Source of the DNA: Spirosoma linguale DSM 74
GTDB lineage: Bacteria > Bacteroidota > Bacteroidia > Cytophagales > Spirosomataceae
NCBI GenBank assembly: GCA_000024525.1
Contig: CP001769.1
Location: forward strand, 2,404,001 to 2,468,000
DNA length: 64,000 nucleotides
Direction of reading: 5' to 3'
In this document: positions 18,609 to 27,804 of the stretch, in pieces
Layout: each line of letters starts with the position of its first letter
Position numbering within the stretch: the stretch's first letter is position 1
Position numbers and translations under genes: made by a program
Notes under the pieces: generated by a model
Seen by the model: only the letters and a program-made list of their open reading frames with translations
Database searches by the model: none
What the model was told of the DNA's origin: nothing

Positions 18609-19514
18609 ATGAAAAAATACGTTGCCTTCGGCTTGACACTTGAAACCGAACTTGATTTCACGGACATTTTACAGGAATCGACGGCAGAAACCGATGTTCA
18701 GATAACTGAAACAGTCATTTATGACCAGGCCAATCGACCAACTCGTGTACACCGTCGTGGTGTACAGGCCCGATTTGGCAGAACAGCAACCACGCTGCTC
18801 CTGAACTGGCCCGGAATTGCGACCTTTCAGGTTTCCAGCGGCAATAAAATAACCTACCAGAACCAGGGTACCGACAAGGGCACCCTGCGCCTATTTCTCC
18901 TAAGCGAAATTTTTGGCCTTCTGCTCTACCAGCGGGGGATCTTTTTGTTACACGGCAGTGCCGTAAAGGTAGGAACAACGGCATCAGTATTCGTGGGCGT
19001 ACCCGGCGCCGGCAAATCAACGACGGCAGCCGCCTTCGGCCAGGTTGGGCACACGGTGCTGACAGATGATCTGGTCGCCATCCAGTTAATTAATAACAGG
19101 CCATTTGTAATCCCGGCCTTTGCCCAGTACAAAATCTGGAGAAATACAGTCGATGGGCTAAAGCTCGACGAATCAAAACTGGAGCCATCCTTTGAAGGAG
19201 CTACCAAATTTCTGGTGACGCAGCCTTTAGCCGACTTCCCCAATTCTCCTATTCCCTTACAGCGCATTACCCTGCTGTATCCGCCTAAGGCCCGTCGGCC
19301 AGATGAGCCAATCAAACCCCTGCGGTCACCGGTCGAATTGCTTAAACATTTTCCATTGCCGGTTCAACTCCTGACGGGTGATTTTTTACAGACACATTTT
19401 CGGGATTCACTGGCGATTGCTCAGTACGCTGCCATTTATCAACAAAAAAGGCCCAACGGGTTTGACGCGCTGAACCTTTTTGTGAAATCGTATTCGGACA
19501 GATACTTAGCCTAA
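18609..19514 (+). CDS. HPr kinase-like (HprK C-terminal fold) protein, orphan
   Basis: 301 residues from ATG 18609; a GTG nine bases earlier is possible. The central part carries the HprK-type P-loop kinase core: LLHGSAVKVG, the Walker A loop GVPGAGKST near residue 137, and LTDDLVAIQ, which corresponds to the second acidic motif. Homologues act as serine kinases in sugar control (HprK) or in some ribosomally made peptide clusters. Here there is no HPr, PqqD-like, lasso cyclase or peptide gene nearby, so the substrate is unknown. Its stop overlaps the convergent hisS gene by nine bases. Confidence 0.8.
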   Translation: MKKYVAFGLTLETELDFTDILQESTAETDVQITETVIYDQANRPTRVHRRGVQARFGRTATTLLLNWPGIATFQVSSGNKITYQNQGTDKGTLRLFLLSEIFGLLLYQRGIFLLHGSAVKVGTTASVFVGVPGAGKSTTAAAFGQVGHTVLTDDLVAIQLINNRPFVIPAFAQYKIWRNTVDGLKLDESKLEPSFEGATKFLVTQPLADFPNSPIPLQRITLLYPPKARRPDEPIKPLRSPVELLKHFPLPVQLLTGDFLQTHFRDSLAIAQYAAIYQQKRPNGFDALNLFVKSYSDRYLA

Positions 19515-20870
19515 CCGCTGTATTAACTCATCTGTGGTTACTTTAAGCTGCTCGCCCGTCAGCATGTTTTTTAGCGATAGAACTCCTGTTTGCACCTCTT
19601 CGGAACCAATCAGCACAACAAACGGAATATTTTTCGCATTGGCATAATCGAGCATCTTCTTAACTTTCGATAAATCAGGATACATCTCGGCGGCAATGGC
19701 GGCTGTCCGGAGTTGCCGCAACACAGGCAACGCTACCGAACGGGCTTCAGCATCGAAAGGTATAATCAGAACCTGGGTGCCCTGCCCGGCATCGGCGGGA
19801 AAGAGGTTCAGTTCCTCCATCACATCGTAAATCCGGTCTACACCGAAAGAAATCCCCACACCCGACAAACCCGGCATACCAAACGCACCGGTTAAATTAT
19901 CATACCGACCGCCCCCGCTCACGCTGCCGATAGAAACGCCATTGGCTTTCACCTCAAAAATGGCACCGGTATAGTAGGAAAGTCCACGCGCGAGGGTCGG
20001 GTCAATTTCTACAGTAGAATCCGACAGTCCATATTGATTAACCAGTTGAAGCGTTTCTTCCAGTTCAGCAATTCCCTGGCGAGCAGTGTCCGAAGCGGAG
20101 AGCCAGCTCTTTAACTGGTCAAGTGTCTGATTGGGGTCAGAAGAGCCAAAGAGAAATAAGGGCTCCATGCGAGCTGTTGTCTCGTCCGAAAATCCCCGCT
20201 CACGGAGTTCGTTCAGCACTTTCTCTTTCCCAATTTTGTCCAGTTTATCAATCGCCACGCTCAGAGTACCCTCCTGACCGGGCGCGCCGATAACTTCCGC
20301 GATACCAGCCAGAATCTTGCGGTTGTTAATTTTAAGGGTAAAATCCTGAATGTTCAGATTCCTGAATACCTCATGAATCATCAGCACGATTTCGGCTTCG
20401 CACAGGAGCGAATCGGTACCCACTACATCGGCATCGCACTGATAGAACTCGCGGTAGCGTCCCTTTTGTGGCCGGTCGGCCCGCCAGACGGGCTGCATCT
20501 GGTAGCGTTTAAACGGTAGGGTTAGCGAATTCCGATTCATCACCACATACCGGGCAAAGGGAACGGTAAGGTCGTAACGAAGGCCCTTCTCAGCAATTTT
20601 CGGGGTTAACTTCTTTGACCCCGAGGCCAGATCGAGTTCGGTAATTCCCGCAGCAAAATCACCTGAATTAAGAATTTTGAAGAGAAGCTGGTCACCTTCC
20701 TCCCCGTATTTACCCGTCAGGGTAGACAGGTTTTCCAGGGATGGCGTTTCTATGGGCTGAAAACCAAATCGTTGAAATGTCTGGCGAATTGTATCAAAAA
20801 TAAAAAGCCGTTTACGCATCTGCTCCGGCCCAAAGTCACGGGTACCTTTCGGCAATGTTGGTTTTTGCAT
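19506..20870 (-). CDS. hisS: Histidyl-tRNA synthetase
   Basis: 454 residues from ATG 20870, which gives the family start MQKPTLPKGTRDF; an earlier start would add 15 residues. This class II synthetase charges tRNA-His. Motif 2 is visible (ARYVVMNRNSL, FKRYQMQPVWRADRPQKGR), followed by the histidine-binding LARGLSYYTGAIFEV and the GGGRYDNL loop. The C-terminal anticodon-binding domain runs from about 360 (VLIIPFDAEA). Length is usual. Confidence 0.97.
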   Translation of the reverse strand: MQKPTLPKGTRDFGPEQMRKRLFIFDTIRQTFQRFGFQPIETPSLENLSTLTGKYGEEGDQLLFKILNSGDFAAGITELDLASGSKKLTPKIAEKGLRYDLTVPFARYVVMNRNSLTLPFKRYQMQPVWRADRPQKGRYREFYQCDADVVGTDSLLCEAEIVLMIHEVFRNLNIQDFTLKINNRKILAGIAEVIGAPGQEGTLSVAIDKLDKIGKEKVLNELRERGFSDETTARMEPLFLFGSSDPNQTLDQLKSWLSASDTARQGIAELEETLQLVNQYGLSDSTVEIDPTLARGLSYYTGAIFEVKANGVSIGSVSGGGRYDNLTGAFGMPGLSGVGISFGVDRIYDVMEELNLFPADAGQGTQVLIIPFDAEARSVALPVLRQLRTAAIAAEMYPDLSKVKKMLDYANAKNIPFVVLIGSEEVQTGVLSLKNMLTGEQLKVTTDELIQRLG

Positions 20871-20934
20871 TGGAATAAAGCCGGATTTTAGTCCGTTTTT
20901 ACAGCTTGTGTTCACTAAGCTGCGTATTAGGACG

Positions 20935-20942
20935 CAAAAATA
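20935..20942 (-). promoter_or_regulatory. Promoter -7 element of hisS
   Basis: Minus-strand TATTTTTG matches TAnnTTTG, 65 bases upstream of the hisS ATG, back-to-back with the promoter of the 51-residue gene. Confidence 0.5.
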
Positions 20943-20985
20943 CTGACTTTAGTCGGTGGTACTTTCAAAAATCAAGGAAAAAGCG

Positions 20986-20993
20986 TACTTTTG
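20986..20993 (+). promoter_or_regulatory. Promoter -7 element of the 51-residue gene
   Basis: TACTTTTG followed by CGG is an exact TAnnTTTG match of the kind seen before strongly expressed housekeeping genes in this phylum. It lies 38 bases upstream of the ATG at 21032. Confidence 0.55.
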
Positions 20994-21031
20994 CGGTCTG
21001 ATTTTGAACTGACACGTAAAAAGATACAATC

Positions 21032-21187
21032 ATGGGAGTAACAGAATTAAAGCGGAAGGCTCGCCGGAACCGCGCTATCGCCAATAACAAGACTAACGCG
21101 ATCAAACAACTACTGCGCAAGCCAACCATCAAAAACGTAGACGTAGAAGCCATCAAGGCGTCGTTTGCAGAAAAGAAAGCAGCCTAA
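21032..21187 (+). CDS. Small basic protein, possible ribosome-associated factor
   Basis: 51 residues beginning MGVTELKRKARRNRAIANNK. It contains 14 Lys/Arg against 4 Asp/Glu and no hydrophobic segment. A basic N-terminal half is followed by a KNVDVEAIKASF helix. Size, charge, the strong promoter and the tight terminator resemble small ribosomal proteins. I think similar short proteins occur widely in Cytophagales; equating it with a Bacteroidota-specific ribosomal protein such as bL38 is speculation. It stands alone, divergent from hisS. Confidence 0.75.
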   Translation: MGVTELKRKARRNRAIANNKTNAIKQLLRKPTIKNVDVEAIKASFAEKKAA

Positions 21188-21222
21188 ACGAATACACTGT
21201 CTGTTCAACCGGACGGCCCTCA

Positions 21223-21579
21223 TTAAGGAGCCTCACCCTTACCCGGTGAGGCTTTTCTTTTGGGTCGAAAACGAGCCCAGTCGCGGTCGCGCTTCTTGAG
21301 TTCACGACGCACAAACCGACGATAATCCAACTGTGCCCGGTAGCGGATAGCCTGCCCGAAAAGCAACAGTCCGCCATTGATCAGCACCAGGCTATAAGCG
21401 CCCCATAAAAACCATTGCCGAAAAGGAGCGCCCCCGTGTTTTGCCTCCACAGCTCCACTTAATACACACAGGCCAACACTAAACAGAAGTAAACCCAGTG
21501 GGGCCACAATCAGGCCTTTAGTTCGGGTACTCATGCGTTTAACCAATCGTTGACCAGGTGGTTTAGCGAGTTTTGCCAT
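21223..21579 (-). CDS. Small two-helix membrane protein
   Basis: 118 residues with two predicted membrane helices (about 22-43 and 56-77) and a strongly basic C-terminal cytoplasmic tail (RRELKKRDRDWARFRPKRK). An alternative ATG at 21534 would remove 15 basic residues. No family recognised. Its 3' end is convergent with the 51-residue gene and its last codons lie within that gene's terminator. Confidence 0.6.
   Translation of the reverse strand: MAKLAKPPGQRLVKRMSTRTKGLIVAPLGLLLFSVGLCVLSGAVEAKHGGAPFRQWFLWGAYSLVLINGGLLLFGQAIRYRAQLDYRRFVRRELKKRDRDWARFRPKRKASPGKGEAP
21229..21253 (+). terminator. Intrinsic terminator of the 51-residue gene
   Basis: Perfect 9-bp stem (21229-21237 with 21245-21253), 7-base loop, then a T-rich run. 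It overlaps the 3' end of the opposing membrane-protein gene. Confidence 0.75.
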
Positions 21580-21672
21580 CGAGTATCGGAGGATGAAAGG
21601 GTTTATGTAACTAACGTTCCAGTGGTTAATTTCGTTGATTCCGGCGAAGTATTACGTACTAATGGCTACAAC

Positions 21673-22680
21673 TTACGAAGGGTATTCGAGGGTAGCTCCC
21701 GTTTCACGGAACCCTTTCGGCTCCGTCAGACGCTTCCAGCCTTCGCTCAGGAAACCAACTCCGTAGCCCATTAGCTGGACAAAAGCGGCTGCTACGCTCA
21801 ACAGACCAACGTACAGACTTTTTTCCTTACGGGCAGCATCCACAAAGATCAATACCGAAAAAAAGCCCAATATACTGATCGCCAATGTAAATAACAGGGA
21901 GCTAACAAGCGCCCAGATCGGAAGCGAAAAAACAAGCAGCGTAAACAGAGCCGGAAAGGCATGAACGAGTTTCAGTTCGGCCGGATAGTACCGGGATATG
22001 TTGATACGGGCCCGGCCAAAGAACCGCAACTGGCGAAAAAATTGCCCGAAATTGGTCCGGCGCTTGTGGTAGATGAAAGCGTCGGGAATAAGGCCGGTGC
22101 GAAAGCCATTCTCGATAATCCGAATGGCAAACTCAATGTCCTCCCCCATCCGGCTTAGCTTATACCCGCCGACGGCTTCCCAAACCGCCCGGGAAAGCCC
22201 CATGTTAAAACTGCGGGGATGGTAGGTCCCACCCAGGTTTTTTTTACTGCCTCGAATCCCGCCCGTGGTAAAGGGCGATGTCATGGAGTAACTGATAGCT
22301 TTCTGAATGGGCGTAAAGTCGGGGTGGGCCGCATCGGGGCCACCGTAGGCATCGAGCCACGATGACCCCAACTGCTGATTAACCGCTGAAAAATAGTGCG
22401 GGGGAACAAGCGCGTCCGAATCAAAAATAACGAAGTACTCTCCCCTGGCCCGCTCAAAGCCGTAGTTTCGGGTAAACCCCTGCCCGGAATTTTCTTTAAA
22501 GAAATACCGAATAGCCAGTTGGTCGGAGAAGTTAGCAACTACCCCATCCGACCGGTTGGTTGACCCATCTTCAATAACCAGTACTTCGAAATTTTTATAC
22601 GTCTGCTTCGTCAAACTCACGAGCAGTTCGCGCAATTCACCCGGGCGGTTATAAATGGGGATGATAATCGAATAATACAT
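21673..22680 (-). CDS. Family 2 glycosyltransferase, membrane-bound
   Basis: 335 residues. A GT-A domain occupies about 1-220 with the start SIIIPIYNRPGEL, acidic IEDGS near residue 38, the metal-binding D87-S-D89 and GEDIEFAIRI as the catalytic acidic motif. Two to three membrane helices follow (about 240-315). It probably adds a sugar to an envelope polysaccharide or lipid; donor and acceptor are unknown. Its ATG overlaps the hemL stop by one base, so it is translated together with hemL, with no obvious functional link. Confidence 0.9.
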   Translation of the reverse strand: MYYSIIIPIYNRPGELRELLVSLTKQTYKNFEVLVIEDGSTNRSDGVVANFSDQLAIRYFFKENSGQGFTRNYGFERARGEYFVIFDSDALVPPHYFSAVNQQLGSSWLDAYGGPDAAHPDFTPIQKAISYSMTSPFTTGGIRGSKKNLGGTYHPRSFNMGLSRAVWEAVGGYKLSRMGEDIEFAIRIIENGFRTGLIPDAFIYHKRRTNFGQFFRQLRFFGRARINISRYYPAELKLVHAFPALFTLLVFSLPIWALVSSLLFTLAISILGFFSVLIFVDAARKEKSLYVGLLSVAAAFVQLMGYGVGFLSEGWKRLTEPKGFRETGATLEYPS

Positions 22681-23969
22681 TACTTATTCATTATTTCCAG
22701 TAAGCTTTCTTCGTTGGCCTGGATAACCTGATCCACGAGTTCATCGGTAAGAGCAACGGATAGAAACAGACTCTCAAACTGGGATGGAGCCAGGTAAACA
22801 CCCCGTTCCAGCATAGCGTGGAAATAGCGGCCAAAAAGCGGAGTATCGCACGTTTTGGCTTCCGTGAAGTTGCTTACAGGACTGTTTGTCATAAACAGGG
22901 TAAACATGGAGCCAATGTGATTAATGGTATACGACAGGCCAGCCTTCTGCAACCCTTCCCGGAACCCATCGGTTAGTTTTTTACCAATCGTCTCCAGTCG
23001 GGTGTATACCTCCGGGTGATCATTTAGGTGATGAAGCATGGCCAGTCCTGCCGACATGGCAATCGGATTTCCCGATAAAGTGCCGGCCTGGTAGACCGGA
23101 CCGGCCGGGGCCACCATTTCCATAATGTCGGCCCGTCCGCCATAGGCACCAACGGGCATGCCTCCACCAATAATTTTACCCATGGTGGTGAGGTCGGGGG
23201 TAATGCCAAAGCGTTCCTGAGCCCCTCCTTTGGCAAGCCGGAAGCCCGTCATTACTTCGTCGAAAATCAGGACAACACCATGCTTATCGCAAAGCGAGCG
23301 GATGCCTTCCAGAAAGCCCGGTTCAGGCAGTACGCACCCCATATTCCCGACCACCGGCTCCAGAATGATGGCGGCTACCTGATTGTGGTTATTATCCAGC
23401 AACGTTTCAACAGCTGCCAGATCATTGTACGGCGCGGTCAGCGTATCCGCAGCCGTTGCCTTAGTAACGCCCGGACTATCGGGAATACCCATAGTCATGG
23501 CACCACTTCCGGCAGCGATCAAAAACGAATCGCCGTGCCCGTGGTAACACCCCTCAAACTTAATCAGCTTGTCGCGGCCGGTAAAGCCACGCGCCACCCG
23601 GATAGCCGCCATGGTGGCTTCGGTACCGGAGTTCACCATCCTGACCTTTTCGACCGAGGGCACCATAGCGGTAATCAACTCAGCCATCTCAACTTCTTTG
23701 CGCGTGGGCGCTCCGAACGAAAACGAATGCTGAATTGCGTCACGGACGGCTTTCTCGACCGGCTCAAAAGCGTGACCCAGAATCATGGGTCCCCACGAAT
23801 TGATCAATTCAATGTATTGCCGGCCATCCTCATCCACAATGTAGGGACCCTTTGCCGATTTGATAAAAATGGGCGATCCACCCACGGACCGAAACGCCCG
23901 CACGGGTGAGTTTACACCGCCGGGAATCAGCGTTTTCGCTTTTTCAAATAATTGTTCGCTCGTTGTCAT
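22680..23969 (-). CDS. hemL: Glutamate-1-semialdehyde 2,1-aminomutase
   Basis: 429 residues from ATG 23969 (MTTSEQLFEKAKTLIPGGVN, the family start); a longer frame would add 22 residues. HemL converts glutamate-1-semialdehyde to 5-aminolevulinate, the C5 route of heme synthesis. PLP binds Lys265 in TTMGKIIGGGMPVG; NSGTEATM and FDEVMTGFR are further PLP-site motifs. It is 66 bases downstream of the TPR/binding-protein gene and upstream of the glycosyltransferase. Confidence 0.97.
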   Translation of the reverse strand: MTTSEQLFEKAKTLIPGGVNSPVRAFRSVGGSPIFIKSAKGPYIVDEDGRQYIELINSWGPMILGHAFEPVEKAVRDAIQHSFSFGAPTRKEVEMAELITAMVPSVEKVRMVNSGTEATMAAIRVARGFTGRDKLIKFEGCYHGHGDSFLIAAGSGAMTMGIPDSPGVTKATAADTLTAPYNDLAAVETLLDNNHNQVAAIILEPVVGNMGCVLPEPGFLEGIRSLCDKHGVVLIFDEVMTGFRLAKGGAQERFGITPDLTTMGKIIGGGMPVGAYGGRADIMEMVAPAGPVYQAGTLSGNPIAMSAGLAMLHHLNDHPEVYTRLETIGKKLTDGFREGLQKAGLSYTINHIGSMFTLFMTNSPVSNFTEAKTCDTPLFGRYFHAMLERGVYLAPSQFESLFLSVALTDELVDQVIQANEESLLEIMNK

Positions 23970-24035
23970 TTTTTGAAAGGCAAATGATAAAAAGAACGAA
24001 TTAATCCCTCCGGATAGGTTCGTTCGTTTGCTCAT

Positions 24036-25829
24036 TCACTCATTAATTTTCACAAACCGACCGTCTTCGTATTTTACGATTGGTACTATTTGATTGTCGT
24101 TACTTTGTGTATAGTCAAAACCCGAAAGTAGGTAATCGTCAGTATCGGAGATAAGTGTGCTTCGATCACGCAGCTGAAGGCCATTTTTCGCTAACTGACG
24201 GCCGAAGAACAGCATCATGTCGTACCCCTCACTCGCGTAAACCGACGGAATAGTGTTTCGTTTGGAAAGGTACTCTTCCTCAAACGCCGTAACCGGCTCC
24301 CGGCTTTTGTCAATAAAATCGGGATATAACAAATACAGTTCCCGCCGGGTAAAGGTCGAAGCGGGTACTTTATACAGATCAAAGGCAGAAGCCGTTGAAA
24401 TCAAAGGTACCGTGACGCGTCGGCGGCTGAGTGCATCGAGCATTCGAACGCCATCATCTTCATTGCTACTGGAAAAGAACACATGCCCAACGGACGAACC
24501 GCCGGACTGCGAAGAAATTGCATTGCCGGACCGGGTAGCCGTTGCCGTACCGGACAGTTGCATAGCATCTGCCATCTGCTGTGCCGATCCACTTACTTTT
24601 CGAAAATCAATAATCTGGTAGTTCTGCCGTTTGAGTTCAGCCTGATACGAAGCCGCGAGTAACGAATCTTTCCGGGTAGCCCCAAAAAAGATGGCAGCCC
24701 GTCGGGTGGTATTTAAACTACGCACCAAATCAGCCACTTTACGCGCCTGTTGGTTCATGGAAGGCTGGGCCAGAAAAGACATCGGCTGATCAACGATCAA
24801 CTCACTGCTGGTCGCTATAGGATTGAGCAGTAGAATATTATGCTGATTTGCGTACGCCAGCGCAATCCGATTAGGCTCCACATACAGCGGGCCTATGATC
24901 AGGTCCGTTTGAGCAAAGGCCGGGCTATTAACCAGCTCAAGGGCTTTGTTGGCATCATTATCCAGGTCGTAAGCAAACAGGTTGACCGTAATCCCCTCTT
25001 CCTGCAACTTAGCTTTTGCGAGCTTAATACCATTGTAGAGATCATAAACGTACTGATTGGACCTCAACCGTTTATCCGAATTAAACTCGTCAACCCGAAA
25101 AGGGAACATCACGGCGACATTATAATATCCCTTCGTCCGTGAATTTCGTCCATTCGGCGAAATAGGGGTAACCGGACGAGAGCCGCCCCCCTGAGATGTC
25201 GTACCTGCTGGCTGACTCGACGTTACGGGCGGAACACCAAACCGGTTGGTCAACCGGTCAGACAATTCGAGGTCGTCCTTATCGGTTGCTGTCCGTTGGA
25301 TCAGGTCGATTAGCGCCAGCCCGATAATCCGGTCAGCGGGAAACGACTGACTCAAAGCCTTTAGCCGGGTCAGGTCAGTAATACGCGGGATAAAGTTCTG
25401 CTCAAGCTTTGTAACGTCGGTGCGGAGTTCGGCATCCGTGATGGACTGCAGGGCTGTTAATGCTTCCTCGTATTGGCCCAGTTCCATGCCATTAGCCGCA
25501 AAAAGGTAGTTAGCATCATCCATCTTCTGCCAATCCGGATATTGCTCCATCAGTTGCTTGAGCATGGCCCGGGACTGCGGGTACTTTCGCTGCCGGAACG
25601 CAGCAATCGCATAGTGATAGGCGGCATAGGGAGCCAGCGGGCCGCGCTGCTGAATCAGCACGTTAAGATCAGACTTGGCTCGTTCGTAATCGCCCGTCCT
25701 TACCAGTTCAAGAGCTGCTTTATAGCGTTTCTGCGCATCGGATGTAAGTTGTGCCCATACAAGCTGCGAGCACAGTAATCCGCAGCACACAAGAACTGTC
25801 CGGGTCAGTAAAAGAAATCGTCCATTCAT
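24036..25829 (-). CDS. Secreted TPR plus type-1 periplasmic-binding fusion, LpoA-like layout
   Basis: 597 residues from ATG 25829, which gives a signal peptide ending LVWAQ. Residues about 27-185 are TPR-like repeats (AALELVRTGDYERAKSDLNV, HYAIAAFRQRKYPQSRAML). A Gly/Ser/Pro linker follows (about 200-235), then a type-1 periplasmic-binding domain (about 235-590) with YNVAVMFPFRVD, DLIIGPLYVEPNRIALA and PSVYASEGYDMM. The same order of domains occurs in E. coli LpoA, the activator of penicillin-binding protein 1A; it could instead bind a small ligand. No ABC transporter genes are adjacent. It lies between yidC and hemL. Confidence 0.82.
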   Translation of the reverse strand: MNGRFLLLTRTVLVCCGLLCSQLVWAQLTSDAQKRYKAALELVRTGDYERAKSDLNVLIQQRGPLAPYAAYHYAIAAFRQRKYPQSRAMLKQLMEQYPDWQKMDDANYLFAANGMELGQYEEALTALQSITDAELRTDVTKLEQNFIPRITDLTRLKALSQSFPADRIIGLALIDLIQRTATDKDDLELSDRLTNRFGVPPVTSSQPAGTTSQGGGSRPVTPISPNGRNSRTKGYYNVAVMFPFRVDEFNSDKRLRSNQYVYDLYNGIKLAKAKLQEEGITVNLFAYDLDNDANKALELVNSPAFAQTDLIIGPLYVEPNRIALAYANQHNILLLNPIATSSELIVDQPMSFLAQPSMNQQARKVADLVRSLNTTRRAAIFFGATRKDSLLAASYQAELKRQNYQIIDFRKVSGSAQQMADAMQLSGTATATRSGNAISSQSGGSSVGHVFFSSSNEDDGVRMLDALSRRRVTVPLISTASAFDLYKVPASTFTRRELYLLYPDFIDKSREPVTAFEEEYLSKRNTIPSVYASEGYDMMLFFGRQLAKNGLQLRDRSTLISDTDDYLLSGFDYTQSNDNQIVPIVKYEDGRFVKINE

Positions 25830-25847
25830 AGTCAATTGGGTTAATGC

Positions 25848-25877
25848 ACAAAAGCAACGCGAAGGCGTTGCTTTTGT
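25848..25877 (-). terminator. Terminator of yidC
   Basis: Perfect 13-bp stem (25848-25860 with 25865-25877) with a 4-base loop, in the gap between yidC and the next minus-strand gene. Confidence 0.65.
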
Positions 25878-25924
25878 CAATGAAGGATGATAAATAGAAG
25901 CAGTAGTCACCGTTTATTCATCAC

Positions 25925-27790
25925 TTACTTCTTAGACTTTGCTCGGCGCTGGGCTTCGTCAGCCTGCTTACGGGCCTCTTCGGCGGCAGCTAACTGTTTT
26001 TGCAACAGCGCCTGGAATCCGCCGGGCTTCTTGCCTTCTCCGGCTGCGTTCTTACGACGGTTTTCGTCCAGAACAGCTTTGATCTTATCTTCATCAACAA
26101 ACCGGCGGATCAGTTGTTGCTGAGCAATCGTTACAACGTTCGATACAAAGTAATAAAACGTCAGACCAGCCGGATACGAGTTCAGAACGAACATGAACAT
26201 AAGCGGGAATACATAGCTCATGGCTTTCATGTTCACGGGCCCCGGCTGCGTTGGTGTTGTCTGGTTATTATAATACGCGTACGCAATGGACGAAATCGTC
26301 ATCAGTACCGTAAACAAGCTCAGGTGACTGCCAATAAAGGGTAAGGTCGGGAAGGTAATGAACGCATCGTAGGTCGAAAGGTCATTGGCCCACAGGAACG
26401 ATTTCTGGCGCAGCTCGATCAAATTCGGGAAGAGCATGAACAGCGAGAACAGAATCGGCATGGTAGCCAGTACCGGAACGCAGCCACTCAGCGGACTAAC
26501 GCCCACTTCCTGATACAATTTCATTTGCTCAGACTGTTGCTTCGCCATGTCGTCACCAACCCGCTCCTTCATCTCGTTCAATTCCGGCTGAAGAACCCGC
26601 ATTTTGGCCATACTGATGTATGACTTGTAGGTTAACGGTGTTAGAATTAATTTCACAAACACCACCAGCGCAATAATTAGTAAGCCATAGTTGGCAATGA
26701 ACTTCTCCAGGAAATTGAATACTGGCACGAAGAAGTACTTGTTGATTGGCTTCAGGATGGAGTACCCAAGGTATACATTCTGATCAAATTCGGGGGCTAC
26801 ACTTCCCAGCAACTGAAAATCATTGGGTCCGTAGAAGAGTTTATACTGTCCTTTTCCGGCTTTTACATCGGCAATGGGCAGGGTTACATCGGCAATGGCT
26901 GTTTTTACGACGCTACTGTCGGCCGGATTGACCAGTGCTTTAAAATTTGCCTTAGTCAGCGGGCTGTTTCTGGCAACAAAACCCGACAGAAAGTATTTAT
27001 GCTTGATGGTAAACCACTGCACGGGTTCTTCAACAGTTGCTTCCTGGTTACTTTCGCCTTCGGTTAATTTCTCGAAATCTTCGTCGGCCGTCAGGTAATT
27101 GATGGTAGCAGCCCGGCGGTTGTTGGACAGGTCATTTTCATACTGCCGCATTTTATCCTGCCAGAAGAACCGGATATCGCCAGTACCGATCGCATTTGAC
27201 AGACCGTTCAGTTTAAGGTCATAGTCGAGTACATACCCCTCGGCCGGAATCGTGTACACCTGTTCAACAGACTGCCCCGGCGCTACTTCTGCCCGAAAAA
27301 CAAGCTGCTGCGCCTGACCACTAACCGTACCACCTTGCGCTGTTGTCTGATAGTATAGCTTGTGTAAATCAACCTTACCCTGATTTGTAGGGAGTTCAAG
27401 AAGGGTTTGACTGCTTTTCTCGTCAATCAGAACGAGTGGCTTCTGATCAAAAGTTTTGTACTTCTTCAGGACAACCTCCTTCACCCGACCGCCCTGCGTA
27501 GTAAAGGTTACTTTGATATCGTTATTTTCAACGACAATATCACGGGCCTGGCCGGTGGCAACCGTTGCGAAATCACCAAATTTAGCCGTTAAGGCAGCCG
27601 AGTCAGGAGTTTGTTGAGCGCTATTGGCTGCACCTGTATCCGTAGCAGCAACCCCGGAGGCAGTGGTGGGTTTTGTTGGTTGTGTTTGTTGAGCAGCCTG
27701 TTTTTCGGGCGCAGGTTTCGGTACCAGCAGCTGGTATCCGACCAGCATCGCCAGAATCAGGACAATGCCAATAAGTTGATTACGATCCAT
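25925..27790 (-). CDS. yidC: Membrane protein insertase YidC
   Basis: 621 residues of the long Gram-negative type. An N-terminal membrane helix (about 5-22) is followed by a Thr/Ala/Gln-rich linker, a large periplasmic beta-sandwich (about 80-345) and a C-terminal five-helix insertase core (about 350-580), with SPLSGCVPVLATMPILF among its signatures. The tail is Lys/Ala-rich and basic. YidC inserts proteins into the inner membrane alone or with SecYEG. It lies downstream of pyrG, behind its own promoter and a remarkable leader hairpin. Confidence 0.97.
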   Translation of the reverse strand: MDRNQLIGIVLILAMLVGYQLLVPKPAPEKQAAQQTQPTKPTTASGVAATDTGAANSAQQTPDSAALTAKFGDFATVATGQARDIVVENNDIKVTFTTQGGRVKEVVLKKYKTFDQKPLVLIDEKSSQTLLELPTNQGKVDLHKLYYQTTAQGGTVSGQAQQLVFRAEVAPGQSVEQVYTIPAEGYVLDYDLKLNGLSNAIGTGDIRFFWQDKMRQYENDLSNNRRAATINYLTADEDFEKLTEGESNQEATVEEPVQWFTIKHKYFLSGFVARNSPLTKANFKALVNPADSSVVKTAIADVTLPIADVKAGKGQYKLFYGPNDFQLLGSVAPEFDQNVYLGYSILKPINKYFFVPVFNFLEKFIANYGLLIIALVVFVKLILTPLTYKSYISMAKMRVLQPELNEMKERVGDDMAKQQSEQMKLYQEVGVSPLSGCVPVLATMPILFSLFMLFPNLIELRQKSFLWANDLSTYDAFITFPTLPFIGSHLSLFTVLMTISSIAYAYYNNQTTPTQPGPVNMKAMSYVFPLMFMFVLNSYPAGLTFYYFVSNVVTIAQQQLIRRFVDEDKIKAVLDENRRKNAAGEGKKPGGFQALLQKQLAAAEEARKQADEAQRRAKSKK

Positions 27791-27804
27791 TTTATAAGTT
27801 AGTA

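Noticed and set aside
18190..19514. Lasso-peptide or similar peptide cluster around the HprK-like kinase
   Set aside because: No precursor with a leader, no cyclase, PqqD-like or transglutaminase-like protease gene nearby.
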